Source of the DNA: Sarocladium kiliense
Lineage: Eukaryota > Ascomycota > Sordariomycetes > Hypocreales > Sarocladiaceae
Direction of reading: 5' to 3'
Assembly: GCA_030734395.1 (NCBI GenBank)
Contig: JAUZTG010000034.1
Span: forward strand, 1,736,001-1,800,000
DNA: 64,000 bases
In this document: one piece after another, positions 11,588 to 22,522 of the stretch
Layout: each line of letters begins with the position of its first letter
Position numbering within the stretch: the stretch's first letter is position 1
Made by a program: the position numbers and the translations under genes
Notes under the pieces: model-generated
Databases searched by the model: none
What the model was told of the DNA's origin: nothing
What the model saw: the letters and a program-made list of their open reading frames with translations, nothing else

Positions 11588-12393
11588 ATGGCGCAGAAGA
11601 GACTCATGCAGGAGTTGCTGCCACTCCAAAAAGAGAAATGGGTTGATATTGAGGTGAGATCCTTCCATTTGCTTTACCAAGGAACCGAAAGTTGCTGACA
11701 CGCGCCCACCAGGCCGACGAATCCAACCTGTTTCGCTGGAAGCTCGGACTTTGGGTCGTCAACCCCGACAGTGTCTGGCATGGAGCGTACCTGAAGGTGA
11801 GTCTTTTTCAGCATCATTCGTTGAAGAGAGAATGGAGGTCTGACTGACGCTCCGTGTAGGCCGAGATGCGATTCCCTAGCGACTATCCATATGCCCCTCC
11901 CGCCTTCCGATTTCTCACAAAGAATATCATCCACCCCAACGTCTACTCCGATGGCAACCTCTGCATCTCGATTCTCCATAAGCCAGGCGATGATGCCCAG
12001 TCAGGCGAGCTGGCAAGCGAGAGATGGAACGTTCTCCATGGCGTCGAGTCGGTCTTACGATCCGTCTTACTCCTCATGGATGATCCCGAAATCAGCTCTC
12101 CGGCCAATGTCGACGCTGGCGTTCTGTACAGAGACCACCGAGAACAGTACAACAAATTGGCACGAGAACTGGTGGAGCGCACAAAGGCCGATGTCCCCCC
12201 CGGTGGTCGCATGCCGACCTCGGCCGAACTCGCGCCTGCTCCTGTGAAGCCAGTTGAAGACGACGCGGATTTCTGGAACATGTCCGACGACGACGAAGAC
12301 TTTGGAGGCAGCGATAGCGAAGTGGATGACTTCGATGACGAAGATGACCAGGACGAGGATGATGTTGACGATATGAAGAGGAAGACACCATAG
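11588..12393 (+). CDS. Ubiquitin-conjugating enzyme E2, Cdc34/Ubc3-like
   Basis: Three exons: 11588-11653, 11713-11796 and 11860-12393, with introns of 59 and 63 bp. The product is 227 aa. The UBC fold is complete: N-terminal helix (KRLMQELLPLQKE), the HPN motif (about residue 75) and the active-site Cys in GNLCISILH (about Cys85). Next comes the acidic loop insertion PGDDAQSGELASERW that marks Cdc34/Ubc7-class E2s, then VLLLMDDPEISSPANVDA. The tail after residue 170 is highly acidic (SDDDEDFGGSDSEVDDFDDED), as in Cdc34, where it contacts the cullin of SCF ligases. Cdc34 drives ubiquitylation of cell-cycle inhibitors by SCF at G1/S. A Ubc7/UBE2G1-type enzyme is the alternative, but those lack the long acidic tail. 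All introns are early, a common fungal pattern. Confidence 0.9.
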
Positions 12394-13212
12394 GCTCCAA
12401 CTTCCCATGGGCAGGAAGGTCGGGTTGGCGGGCATGAGTAAGATGCCGCCATGTTCTTTGGGGTTGAAGATGGCATAGCGTTCTGGACATTTACATTGAC
12501 GGACGGCGGGCGTTTGACGGCGTTATGGGCGTAAACTTTGGTTCTACGTGACGAGGGACCGTTGACATTGCAGAAGCTAGGCAGTGCACTGCTCGTGCTT
12601 CCTGGCCCTGGAGGAGTATGCAACCAGGGAGCCGGATTTGTCCACCATAGATGAGATGAAAGAAACCATTTTTCAAAACACTCCAAGGCTTGTAGCTTCT
12701 GAACTCAAGCGACGCTGGGTCTCGTTGAGGTTGGTTGATCCCCGACGTCAGAAGACAGGGCCATTTTAAGGTGCCTATAGGGTCCGCTATCTTATCGCAC
12801 CCGCGGCCAAGTCAACTAACGGGAAGCGGTTACAGCGACCATCAATCAGCACCAGAGTCACGACACCAGTGAGCTCCTCCAGTCGTCACTTGCTCCTGCT
12901 GCGCATCCGCGTAACGAGCCACGTCTTGCACCCTCCGTCTCTCGCCACGCCGTGTCACTTCCTTCGATTACGTACGAGTCCGAGTACGTGGAGGACAAAA
13001 TTTTGAGCATCGGTATCTTCGCACGTCTCATGCTCTGATCGACAGGCATTGTCACGCTGAGACCTCGTCGCACCTAGCTCCGGTAGCTCATCCAACGACA
13101 AACGACCGGACGGTTTACCCACCCATCGCTACGTGCGAGCCTCGATCGAAGATAAAACGTCTCGAACACATGGGTGACTGTTGATCAACTGCTCTTGCAG
13201 AGTTTGCCTGCC
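12394..13212. other. Intergenic: E2 3' region and promoter of the UBA/UIM gene
   Basis: This 819-bp spacer contains no recognisable coding sequence. Short open frames antisense to the E2 gene continue into it, but their composition follows the acidic repeats of the E2 and they look like shadows. Confidence 0.45.
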
Positions 13213-16200
13213 ATGGAGCCGACCGAGGATGAGGTCTCTCAAGTCCTCGACTTCCTGAGTCTTGACCCGGTCGAGGATCGAAGCTTGGTGATTAGGGCCC
13301 TGCAGGTGAGTCGTGCTACTCTTCAACGGTCACCGGAGATGAACAGTTATACTGAAAGGTTCTAGAACAACAACAGAGATGTGCAAGCCGTGGCATCCCA
13401 ATATTTTGACGATCCAGCAAACGTACGACGGCCGCGCCGCCAAAAATGACCCGGTACTGACGAGGATATAGTTCCGAACGAAATATTCGAACCAGTGGGA
13501 TGAGCGCATGTTTAGCGGCGATAGAGATGGTGTCGACAATAACGCGGGCATATGTTTGTGATCTCTCGCGCCTCTCGGGTTAAGGCCCTGATAGCTGACG
13601 ATGGTAGCCTTTCATGTCGAGGCGCCAGCACAGCACGAAATCATCCATGGTGTGAACCCTATGGATGGTAGTGCACCAGGCGCACCGTCGAGGCCACCGT
13701 CAAGGACAAACAGTAAATCTCCGCTAGGGAAAATGGTCGATTGGGCTGCGCAAGACACAAACGGTAGGTTGCCATACTTTTAGCCACCCATTACTTCGTA
13801 GGCATGGCTAAATTCATGCAGGCGTTCCGAATTCACAAGCTCAAGAAGAGGAGGACATGCAACGCGCAATACGAGAATCTGCACAAGAAGCTGGCATCGA
13901 AGTGCCCGCCCAAGAAACAGGTGTGATGGACACATCAACGTCACAGCCCTATTTTGGCCCGGCGAATCGCGACACCTATGATCAGAACAATTGGGCTATG
14001 ATCCCCACTGGTCCTCAAGAGACAAGAACGGATCGCGCTCCCCTGCCGTCGGCTAGAAAACGTGAATCAGGAGCTCCGGCTTTTCTGATCCAAGGATACT
14101 CTAGTCAGGGCCTGAACCACCTTGGAGGGTTGCTGACGATACTGCACGAGATTCCTTTGGCACGAAATATTCTGTTATCTTTGGGTGAGCCAGCGGCAAC
14201 GTATGGGCATAACCGTGAATGGTGGAATGGCCATGAGATTTTGCCCGAGCATGTGCTGGCCAAGCTTGCTTCAGGCGAGATTCAATGGGGCGAACACAAT
14301 GAGTCTCTTCCAAATCTGGAAACAGAGATTCATCGAATCATGGCCTTTCTGGACTCGACCGAAAGAGGTTACGGAAGCGTCAAGGTATTGACCGAGATGA
14401 TAAACGCTGGTCGCGGTGCCGAGAAGCAATTCTATGAGACCATTGCTGTTCGCAACGACGACAAGATCCAGCAACTGACTCAGGTCGCGGCACTTTGCGA
14501 AATCCAAGGCGACGACACCACAGAGGAAGAAGTAGCCAACTTCGGCCTTCTCGAGATGGAGCATCCGAGATCTGAGTATAGTACTATCAAGACCCTGTAC
14601 GAGTCCCTCGATCACGTCATGTGGAACGATGCTTTGACCTGGAACGAGATCCACGAGGGTACGAAGATGGCTACATTCAAGCAAACAGGAGAGACCCTTG
14701 TGCTCAAAGTTAGCGGCGACGGCCCAGAGGACTCGATCGACATCCCCTTGGAATTGTATCCTGAGAAGTATCTGTCTGGTCGGAAGAATGAAGCCGGCAG
14801 GATACAGGCGGCATGGGTCGAGACAAAGGTTCAAGGGGAGCGCTTGCGGCAAGCCGAACAAACACTGACCATGTGGCGAGACGAATGGAATAATAAGACA
14901 TATGATAAGAAGGACCTGGTGCAGAAAGCCGGTCTCCAATGGCAAACCTATCGAGAATACCTCGAAGGACTCGGGAGATTTCGCAGTATGGAAGAGTCGG
15001 GATTCGACACCGACAAGTATCCTGTGTACCATGCGGCGCCCGTGCAGGCCGATGAGCAGGAATCGCTGCATCAGCAGAAAATTGACGAGGCCGTGCGGGT
15101 GACTGAGAAGCTGGTCGAGGACATCGATAAGAGGCTGCAATGTAAGTCTCATCTCGAATTTGGTCTCCGGACCTCTAGGCAAGTCTGACACCTCACAGGG
15201 ATCAAGTCGCAGTCACAGCAACTTCAGGAGAGGCAAAGGTTCATCGGCAGACTACTCACTGATCCAGACAAGGATCGACCGCGTCCGATGAGCTGCAAAA
15301 AATATCTTCTCCGTGGCGTTGCGACTACTATCGATGTCATCTACGTTTGCCGGAGGTTGGAGCCTGACTTGATTGACTTGGAAGATTCACCCAAGCCTCT
15401 GGACCAGTGGTGGCGACTTTCACGAGCGCCTGATCAGCAGCAGGTTGTTGAGGTATGTCAGATGAAGGTCATCAATTCCTCAAGGTTGCTGACAAGGCGT
15501 AGAAGGTCGAGGTGGAACGTGTTTTGCGTGACATGTGGCAAGAAACGAAAACACCATTGATGGTTTATGCCACAGAAGATGCCCTCAGAACGCCACCAGA
15601 TCCTCTGTCGGGACCACTCGAGCGTTTTGTGAAGGCGGACAATAAGGCTTTCCGCCAGGAAGTGAGCCAAGAGCAGTCTCAGGGCGAGCAGCCTCTCGCA
15701 ACAATGGACGTGGTTTCTCCAACGAAGCGGAAACACCGAGCCGACAGCATGGACTCGATGAATAGTAACAGAGCATCACTCGGCAGTATCGACATGGAAG
15801 ACCGGAGCAACCCATTCGAGGACCAGTATGATGGCGCTGGACCCGACTTGCTCGGACAAGAAATGGAGGAGCGGGAAGGTGGCGGCTATGGCGACGGTGC
15901 TGGAGCGAAGGATCGTCCCTTTGCTTTGATGGGCTTGCAGCAGACTGCCCAGGACGCTATTGAGACCTCAACAAACGCAACAGTTCGAATGGCGACGGAG
16001 GAAGTCGATTCATCCACCACGAACGGGACTGGAGTCCCTACGCCTTCCACGAGTACGCAAACTGGGGGCTTCAGTCGGACAATGAGCCCCGATGCAGAGG
16101 CCTCCCGGAGCCCAGAGATGCAAGAGAGGAGCCGGCCACCTCCGTTCATGGCCGGCACCTCCAAAGAGGATGATAAACCGCGGGTTACCAACACCATGGA

Positions 16201-16228
16201 AATGGAGGTGCCAGAGCACCATGACTAA
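13213..16228 (+). CDS. UBA/UIM ubiquitin-binding protein with degenerate USP-like domain
   Basis: Seven exons: 13213-13305, 13366-13422, 13472-13553, 13608-13763, 13822-15141, 15199-15452 and 15503-16228. The product is 895 aa. The N-terminus is a UBA-like helical domain (DEVSQVLDFLSLD ... VIRALQNNNRDVQAVASQYFDD). A UIM-like helix follows (EEEDMQRAIRESAQEAG, about residue 140). The block GLNHLGGLLTILHEIPLARN aligns by eye with the start of a USP catalytic domain (normally GLxNLGNTCY...IPxFR), but the catalytic Cys position is not Cys, and no His box is evident. The C-terminal 200 residues are low-complexity and acidic/Ser-rich. Fungal relatives are usually annotated as ubiquitin interaction motif proteins. 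I infer a non-catalytic ubiquitin-binding scaffold. Four of the six introns fall in the first 600 bp. Confidence 0.78.
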
Positions 16229-17377
16229 GGTACAACTTACTTGGCCTCATTTCGACGGTGCTGAGAAGCGTCGGAAGTCTTGAGGAGAATACCTGTTTAC
16301 AATCAGTGGGGAGGTTTCATTTGATCAAAGCATGGCGGGCCGTTGTCATTGCATGGGCTCAGTGCAGGCCAAACGTTCGGCGCTAGGAGTTTATAGTTGA
16401 GTGGAATTGAGGGTATGAAATACGCAATTACGTTGTTCGAAGCATTAAGCGGATTTCTGTGAACTATGATAAGTGCGCATTGGGTCACAAAGCTCCTTGA
16501 AGATGCGGTGCAAGGCCGGAAGGAGCCTGCATGGGTCGAGGTCAATGGGTACATAACATGCCATTGGCTAGTTGTAGGTGGAAGCTTCTGGAAGATTCTA
16601 TGAGAGATCCCGAAGTTGGATTCTTGCGGTCACGACGCCGTTTGAGTCATTGACAATATCATGTTCAAGGCGAGTTGCGTTTCCGTGATCGAAAAACTCT
16701 GTCGGCAAGCATCGTTGTCGATGTTGTGGTGGGATTTCGGCAGCGTCAAACAAAACTTGATATCGTTTCCTTGGTGGTTTGGTGGTTCGGTGGTGGTGAC
16801 GGAGTGGGATGATGCCACTTTATCGCCGCTTTTAGTATGGGCTCCAGGTCTCCATCAAAAGTCAATTGCGACCCCGCGTCTCGCAGTCACCAAGGCAAAG
16901 CAGCAGTGCACGACTAACCCAATGCAGCGCACAAGGTCATACGTCACCGCCAGCACAAACAACCGAAGCTTCCACAAGCCACTATACAGCAATGCCCACA
17001 GCGGCTCCCCAGAGCCCCTCAGCACGGCGTTCAGGCTGTGCCAGCCCCACCATGAGCACCCGCCAGCGAAGCGACAGTGCCCGCGGATCCCTTCTTCTGT
17101 ACTCTTCTACCGTATGCTCCCCCCCTCAGCTCCGGATGTCTTTCACCTCACGTTGCTCTCCTCAATCTGATTTCTCTTTCCTTTGACATTTCCACTCCTA
17201 CATACACACCTGCTCAAACACAAGCTGCACTAGGCAGTTCTTGCTCCCTTTACGGTCAGCCCCGACATACTCACTCGCTTATAAGCCAACTACACGCGAC
17301 ATTCACATATCCACCATTCTACACGAACGAGAGACCAATTGAACCATCTGCCTAGATAAGGCACCAATCCAGAGACG
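16229..17377. other. Intergenic: promoter of the DnaJ gene
   Basis: This 1.15-kb spacer has no supported gene. It carries a perfect heat-shock element at 16580-16599, listed separately. Around 17100-17340 there is a CT- and CA-rich leader running to the DnaJ start codon. Confidence 0.5.
16580..16599. promoter_or_regulatory. Heat-shock element, four inverted nGAAn units
   Basis: The 20 bases read gGAAg cTTCt gGAAg aTTCt, four perfectly alternating nGAAn pentamers. This is the canonical binding site of the trimeric heat-shock factor Hsf1. It lies 778 bp upstream of the start codon of the DnaJ-family gene, in the only promoter-sized spacer ahead of it. Confidence 0.7.
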
Positions 17378-18660
17378 ATGGTCAAAGAGACCAAACTCTA
17401 CGACTCGCTCGGCGTCAAGCCAACAGCCACTCAAGATGAAATTAAAAAGGGCTACAGGTACGTTTTCTTCCATGGACAGTTGGAGCAACTTCGCCGCTCC
17501 GCCGCCTTCTAATCCGAGTCACGAGATACCACAGTTGCTGACCATGTGTGTTCCCAACCAATAGGAAGTCTGCCCTAAAGTACCATCCAGACAAGAACAA
17601 GGACGATCCGAACGCCGCCGAGAAGTTCAAAGAGTGCTCGCAAGCATACGAGATTCTCTCCGACCCTGAGAAACGCAAGATCTACGACCAGTATGGCCTC
17701 GAGTTCTTGCTAAGAGGGGGAGCCGCTCCTCCACCAGATGGTGGCGCTGGAGGTAATCCCTTCGCGAGCGCTGGCGGTATGCCTGGAGGGTTCGATTTTG
17801 GCGGAATGCCCAGCGGAGGTGGTGGGCGGTCATTCCACTTCAGCACTGGTGGTGGTCCAGGCGGAGGTGGCGGTGGTTTCAGTTTCACGAACCCAGAGGA
17901 CATCTTCCAAGAGTTCTTCCGCTCCCAAGCCGGCGGCATGGGTGGTGGCAGCCAGGAGGATATCTTCTCCCAATTCGCCGGCGGTGGCGGTGGTGGTCGA
18001 CCAGGACGAAGCTCACGAAACCGATCAGCGTTTGGTGACTCGAGGGGACGTGACGCCACGCCCGAGGTCACAACTGTTGAGAGACCGTTGCCGCTTACAC
18101 TGGAAGAGCTCTTCAATGGCGTCAACAAGAAGATGAAAATCAAGAGAAAGCAATTCGACGATACGGGCAACAGGGTCACGACAGACCAGATCTTGGATGT
18201 GCCCATCAAGCCGGGTTTGAAGAAGGGGTCAAAGATCAAGTTCACTGGTGTGGGTGATCAGTCAATGGAGGGTGGTCGCCAAGACCTGCACTTCATCGTT
18301 GAAGAGGTAAGCCATTTCAACAACACACCTACTCTGCACATGTGACAGCAACTAACCTTTCTACAGAAAGAGCACCCGCTATTCAAGCGCGTGGACAACG
18401 ACTTGTACCACACCGTGACCCTCGATCTCAAAGAAGCCCTCACAGGCTGGAAGCGGACGGTGGTGACGATTGATGGACGTCAGATCAACCTCGACAAGAG
18501 CGGGCCCACGCAACCGGGCAGCGAAGATAGGTACCCCGGCCTCGGTATGCCCATCTCGAAGAAACCGGGCACGAGGGGAGATTTTGTGATCAAGTATAAA
18601 GTGAACTTCCCTTCGAGTCTCACACCGACGCAGAAGGAGAAGCTGAGGGAGATCCTGTAA
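17378..18660 (+). CDS. Type II DnaJ/Hsp40 co-chaperone (Sis1/DNAJB1-like)
   Basis: Three exons: 17378-17457, 17565-18306 and 18367-18660, with introns of 107 and 60 bp. The product is 371 aa. The J domain (KLYDSLGVKPTATQDEIKKG ...) carries the HPD motif at residues 34-36 in LKYHPDKN, needed to stimulate Hsp70 ATPase. A long Gly/Phe-rich linker (about 75-205; GGMPGGFDFGGMPSGGGG and GGGGGRPGRSS) follows, then two C-terminal beta-barrel substrate domains (PLPLTLEELFNG, FKRVDNDLYHTVTLDLKEAL) and the end RGDFVIKYKVNFP. There is no CxxCxGxG zinc finger, so it is type II, like yeast Sis1 and S. pombe Psi1. It is cytosolic/nuclear. A heat-shock element upstream suggests Hsf1 control. It converges on RIT1. 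Confidence 0.94.
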
Positions 18661-19056
18661 AGGATATGACTGAGTGTATTTTGTTTGATGTTTTGTTTCC
18701 GGACGACGGTGTTATTGGCGCTGGTAGGCATATCTTATCGTTGGACATTTGTGGGAGCGGTTTCTTGTCTTGCTTTATGAGTTCTGAGGTGGTGGTAGTT
18801 CTGAAGAAGAAATCGCACATGTGGAGGTTGAAAGGTCCTTTATGGGAGTATAATATCATAGGAGATATTGCGCATTCTCGTGTCGTTCTCTTAGACACTG
18901 AGCCGCAAAAATGGAAAATTCCGTTCCAGAAGACCATATTTCGTCGGGGGTAGTCTTTTGTTCAAGGATCATGACTATGTTCGAATGGTTGTTCTTGTAC
19001 ACCGTCACCTAGATAGCCTGCGAATGTATATATGTTCATATTGAATGAAGCCGGCC
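18661..19056. other. Intergenic between convergent DnaJ and RIT1 genes
   Basis: A 396-bp spacer between two stop codons. It is T-rich on the plus strand after 18660 and presumably holds both 3' UTRs. No gene or motif is apparent. Confidence 0.5.
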
Positions 19057-20631
19057 TCATCTCCAGTCCATCAAGAAGCTATTCACACTCTGTAAAGTAG
19101 CTCTGCTCGGATTCGCATCTGGGAACTTCGTCATAATAACCCCCAATCTCGCCTTGATCATATCCTTTGTGAAGTGCACGCCCTCTGCACCTCCTGGTCT
19201 CAGCGTACCATCCTCTTCCAGAAACCAGCACCAGGTCCCCAATGCTGCACCGATAGAGACGTCTCGCCCCGAATCGCATGCCAGAACAATGGTGCCGGGA
19301 AGCTGTCGAGGAGTTGAGTCGTCTCCATGGTGCTTTGGGAGACAGCTGTTAATGAAGGCGCATATGTCTGGGAGGGCGACGCGGAGATTTCGGCTGGCGG
19401 CTTTACTCTTCCCCAGACCAACCTCCATGGTCTTCTTCGATTTTATCCATGAGTTCTTCGGCGTGATACTCGATGTCAGAGCAATCTGGCAAACCACTTC
19501 TTGGCCCATATCCTCGTCAGGCATCAACGGTAGCTGCTGCACAGCTATGCCTTTCACGAGTTCCATCCCTTTGTGCTCTTTTGATCTTTCCTCATCTGAA
19601 TGAGTCTTGACCAGGCTTCCTATCAGGTCTGGTAGATCTGCCTCCGCCGCATCAAGCAACTCCTCGGAGTGCGCCCAGAAGACCGGAGGAGTGAGACCGT
19701 GCGCCCAGTTCTCTGTGTCATCGCCTGCCCCTTGAATGTACCCTCCCTCATCAACTTCACTTCCCACAACCCGTCTACTAGCGGTACAGCAAATCACTGG
19801 CCGATAGTCATCGTAGATGACCGATTTCTCCCCTTCGGTACCCCCCTCATCATCATCCGACTCGAGGTTCGAATCCCTGGTTACCCAGAACGGACGAAGA
19901 GGCTTCGTGAGACGATACTGCTCTAGAGGAAGGTTAAGGGCCTTGAAGGAATTGACGAAGCTGGGGATCAAGGCACTGATTTGGGCGTGGGTCGTTGGCA
20001 GAGCGGATGGAGGGAGATGAAGTTTTGATGAAAGTGGGTTGGAAGGGAGAAAGGTGAGATTGAGGACTGTGCACCAGATAGGGATTGTGGTTGAGAGCGC
20101 GTCAGGCATGCCTAGAGAAGTCAGAGATCCTCGGCGGTATCAAAAGATGTAGTGAGGGGGTTTACGTACGTTTGCCTCGGCGTGTGGAATCGGCAATGAT
20201 GATACTGTTGATCGTCAGTGTGATCTTGTGAGGTTTCCAACACAAAAGACAAGGCAATCAAATGATGATATCACCAAAAACACTAATCCGGTCACGACTC
20301 ACCCGTCATTCTCCTCAATCATCTCCAATAAATGCAGATTCAACCTCCTCGTGCTGAACTTCCATGCCCTCTCATGCCCATCCGTACTCTTAAAATACGC
20401 ACTCCCTCCCTTCTCCTCCGGCGGCACATACCAGCTCCCACACCTCTCATTCGCCACCAATGGTCTCCCCTTCAGACGCTTGGACTGTGCGGCGGAAGAC
20501 ACGAATGCGGCATCGGAGGCGATGGACGTGAGGCGGTTGTGGATGGTGAGGGGACTGCGCTTGAGAGAGGTGAGGGGTGAAGGTTGGGAGGCGAGGGGGA
20601 AAATGAGGGAGGAGTAGGATGGATCGGGCAT
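19057..20631 (-). CDS. Initiator tRNA A64 2'-O-ribosylphosphate transferase (Rit1)
   Basis: Three exons: 20303-20631, 20170-20204 (only 35 bp) and 19057-20111, with introns of 98 and 58 bp. The product is 472 aa. Signature blocks are NERCGSWYVPP, SAYFKSTDGHERAWKFSTRR LNLHLLE (split here for length), IIIADSTRRGKRMPDALSTT IPIWC, NWAHGLTPPVFWAH and the C-terminal GRDVSIGAAL. Rit1 adds a 2'-O-ribosyl phosphate to A64 of initiator tRNA-Met, which keeps it out of elongation. The 35-bp middle exon encodes the DSTRRGK motif and restores the family consensus exactly, so the model is firm. The start at 20631 (MPDPSYSSLIFP) is chosen because family members begin close to the SxLIFP motif; an in-frame ATG at 20664 adds 11 residues. 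Confidence 0.92.
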
Positions 20632-20968
20632 TGGACTACACTGGGAGGGTTGATTCTTTGCCAAAAGGGTATTTCAGGGCCGTGGCGTAGTTGGGAGTCT
20701 TGCTTTGGGGACGATCGTGCAAAGTGAGGATTTCTGATGGTTTGAGAACCTAACGGTCAAGATAGGTCCACAGTGCTTCAACAACAATGTACTCAAGACC
20801 GCGCATTGCCTTACGTATATATGCCACGCAACATCATCATACAAAATGATTCTGGTGACTTTTTGAAGTACAGTTTTTCATTTATCTCAACGCCTCATGG
20901 ATTTTCGACCTATGTACTCGACATCAAACTTCGTCGTGGTCGTGTGGTCGCCAAGACTACGGGCTGAC
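20632..20968. other. Intergenic: RIT1 promoter and galacturonate reductase 3' region
   Basis: A 337-bp spacer between two minus-strand genes. I see no gene or named motif. Confidence 0.45.
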
Positions 20969-22342
20969 TTACACCAACTTCCAGACACCATTTTCGATCG
21001 AAATGCCCACTTCCCTTCCTTCGTCGATGCTCCTCCTCCCAGCCTCCAAGATTGCCGTTGTAGCGATAGTATTCTTCAACGTCGGGAGCGGCTTCGCATC
21101 CAGATCCGCAGGCTTCAGCTTGCCGTCATTGACAGCACGGCAGCCGTCGATAAACTTCTCAATGGAGATGTATCCATACCCAGTCTGACCATTGAAGTTG
21201 CCGTCCTCGTCTGGTGCGTACCTCATGTAGAAGGGGTTGAGCCATTGCAACTGTCCGGCATTATCATCTGCGTACTCATAGCCACGGTGTGCTTGGTCCA
21301 CGCGGATCTCGCCTTCGGCACCCATGTAGTGGAAATACTGGTTTGTGTGGACGCCGGCACGGGTTGGTGCTGTCCATGATGACGTGTATACACCAATGGC
21401 ACGCTTTCCAGGCTGATCCTTGCGCTCCCAGGTCACCAGAAGCGAGATGGTGTCCTCGGTATCCTCGTGACAACCACGGTCAGTCGCAACACCCTTGGAC
21501 GAAGTACCGGAGACCTTAATGGGCACGTAGCCCCTATCCGTAACCATCGAATCGCAAATATCAATGTGGTGACTGTTGAGGTAGTAAGAGATATCAGACT
21601 CTTTGCCAGCCCAAGACTTGAAGGTGTCGAGCTGGTACTTGGGCTGCGACATGTAGCTGTACCAATAGTTGAAGTCGCCGAGCTTCTGCGCACGGAAACG
21701 AGCATCCGCATAAGCCGGGTCAAACCGCTTGTGGTGTTCAACAAAAACGTACACGCCCTTCTCTGTGGCCTTAGCCATCAAATCTTGATGGTGCTCGAGG
21801 AGTTTGACGGCAGGTTTCGTAAGAAGAACATGAATCCCGCGTTCGATCGCATAGAGCGCGATCGGGTAGTGAGTTGGGTCAGGTGTGAAGACGGTAATCG
21901 CATCACCAGGCTTGAGCTGGTCAATCGCAGTCTTATAGGCATCTGGGTCCTTCTTGTCGTTGGCGGGAAAGGAGTCGAAGGAGGTCTCGAGTCCATTGTA
22001 AACCTGTGTAATGTTCTTGTCGAGGTGCTCGCCTGTTTATGGCATAGACGGTTATTAGACTATACAGATAAAGAAGCACGTTTTGAGGCCAACGACGTAC
22101 GGATTGCTGGGAATTTGGTGCCATTGACACCGACCATGCTCAGGTTGTTGACCTTGCCTCGCCGTCGCAAATCGAATAGAGTCAGGCCGACAACGCCAAC
22201 TTTCTTGTCGGAGGCAGATGCAGCACCGTCAACAAAGCCAGTGGTGTACTCCCCCGTACCAACCTGAAAGGAGTAAGCTATGAGCTGAAGAAATGTTGTC
22301 GTGCTCTTCTACTCGACTCACCATTAACACGTTCATCGCCAT
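20969..22342 (-). CDS. gaaA: D-galacturonate reductase, Gfo/Idh/MocA family (gaaA/gar2 type)
   Basis: Three exons: 22322-22342 (7 codons), 22101-22263 and 20969-22032, with introns of 58 and 68 bp. The product is 415 aa. The N-terminal Rossmann segment is VLMVGTGEYTTGFV (GxGxxxxxF), followed by KVGVVGLTLFDLRRRGKVNN. The Gfo/Idh catalytic neighbourhood appears as HVLLTKPAVK (EKP-like motif) and FVEHHKRFDP. The C-terminal alpha/beta domain contains KSWAGKESDISYYLNSHHID and GQTGYGYISIEKFIDGCR. GaaA reduces D-galacturonate to L-galactonate with NAD(P)H, the first step of fungal pectin-sugar catabolism. The assignment rests on family resemblance plus the divergent partnership with the aldolase gene, an arrangement known in Aspergillus and Botrytis. 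Activity on other uronates is possible. An exact galacturonate-responsive element lies 172 bp upstream of the start. Confidence 0.85.
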
Positions 22343-22513
22343 GATGCAATGATGTCACTTGATGAGCGGAATCTGGAAGTGATGGGGTTTGATGCCGATG
22401 ACAATGCTTCCTTCGATCAGGTGTAGTTATACTAATGGTTTCAAAAATGTTCTGAGTTCCGTAATATTTTGGGAGCTCGTACAATTCAGGCACCGGGATG
22501 ATGTAGGTAAGTT

Positions 22514-22522
22514 ATTGGAGGA
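22514..22522 (-). promoter_or_regulatory. Galacturonate-responsive element (exact TCCNCCAAT match)
   Basis: The plus strand reads ATTGGAGGA, so the minus strand reads TCCTCCAAT, an exact match to the galacturonate-responsive element TCCNCCAAT described for fungal D-galacturonate genes. It is oriented towards, and 172 bp upstream of, the gaaA start codon. Confidence 0.6.

Noticed and set aside
19866..19876. Perfect Pol III B box GGTTCGAATCC on the plus strand
   Set aside because: It lies inside the RIT1 coding exon, with no matching A box or foldable tRNA around it; coincidence of codons for WVTRDSNLES.
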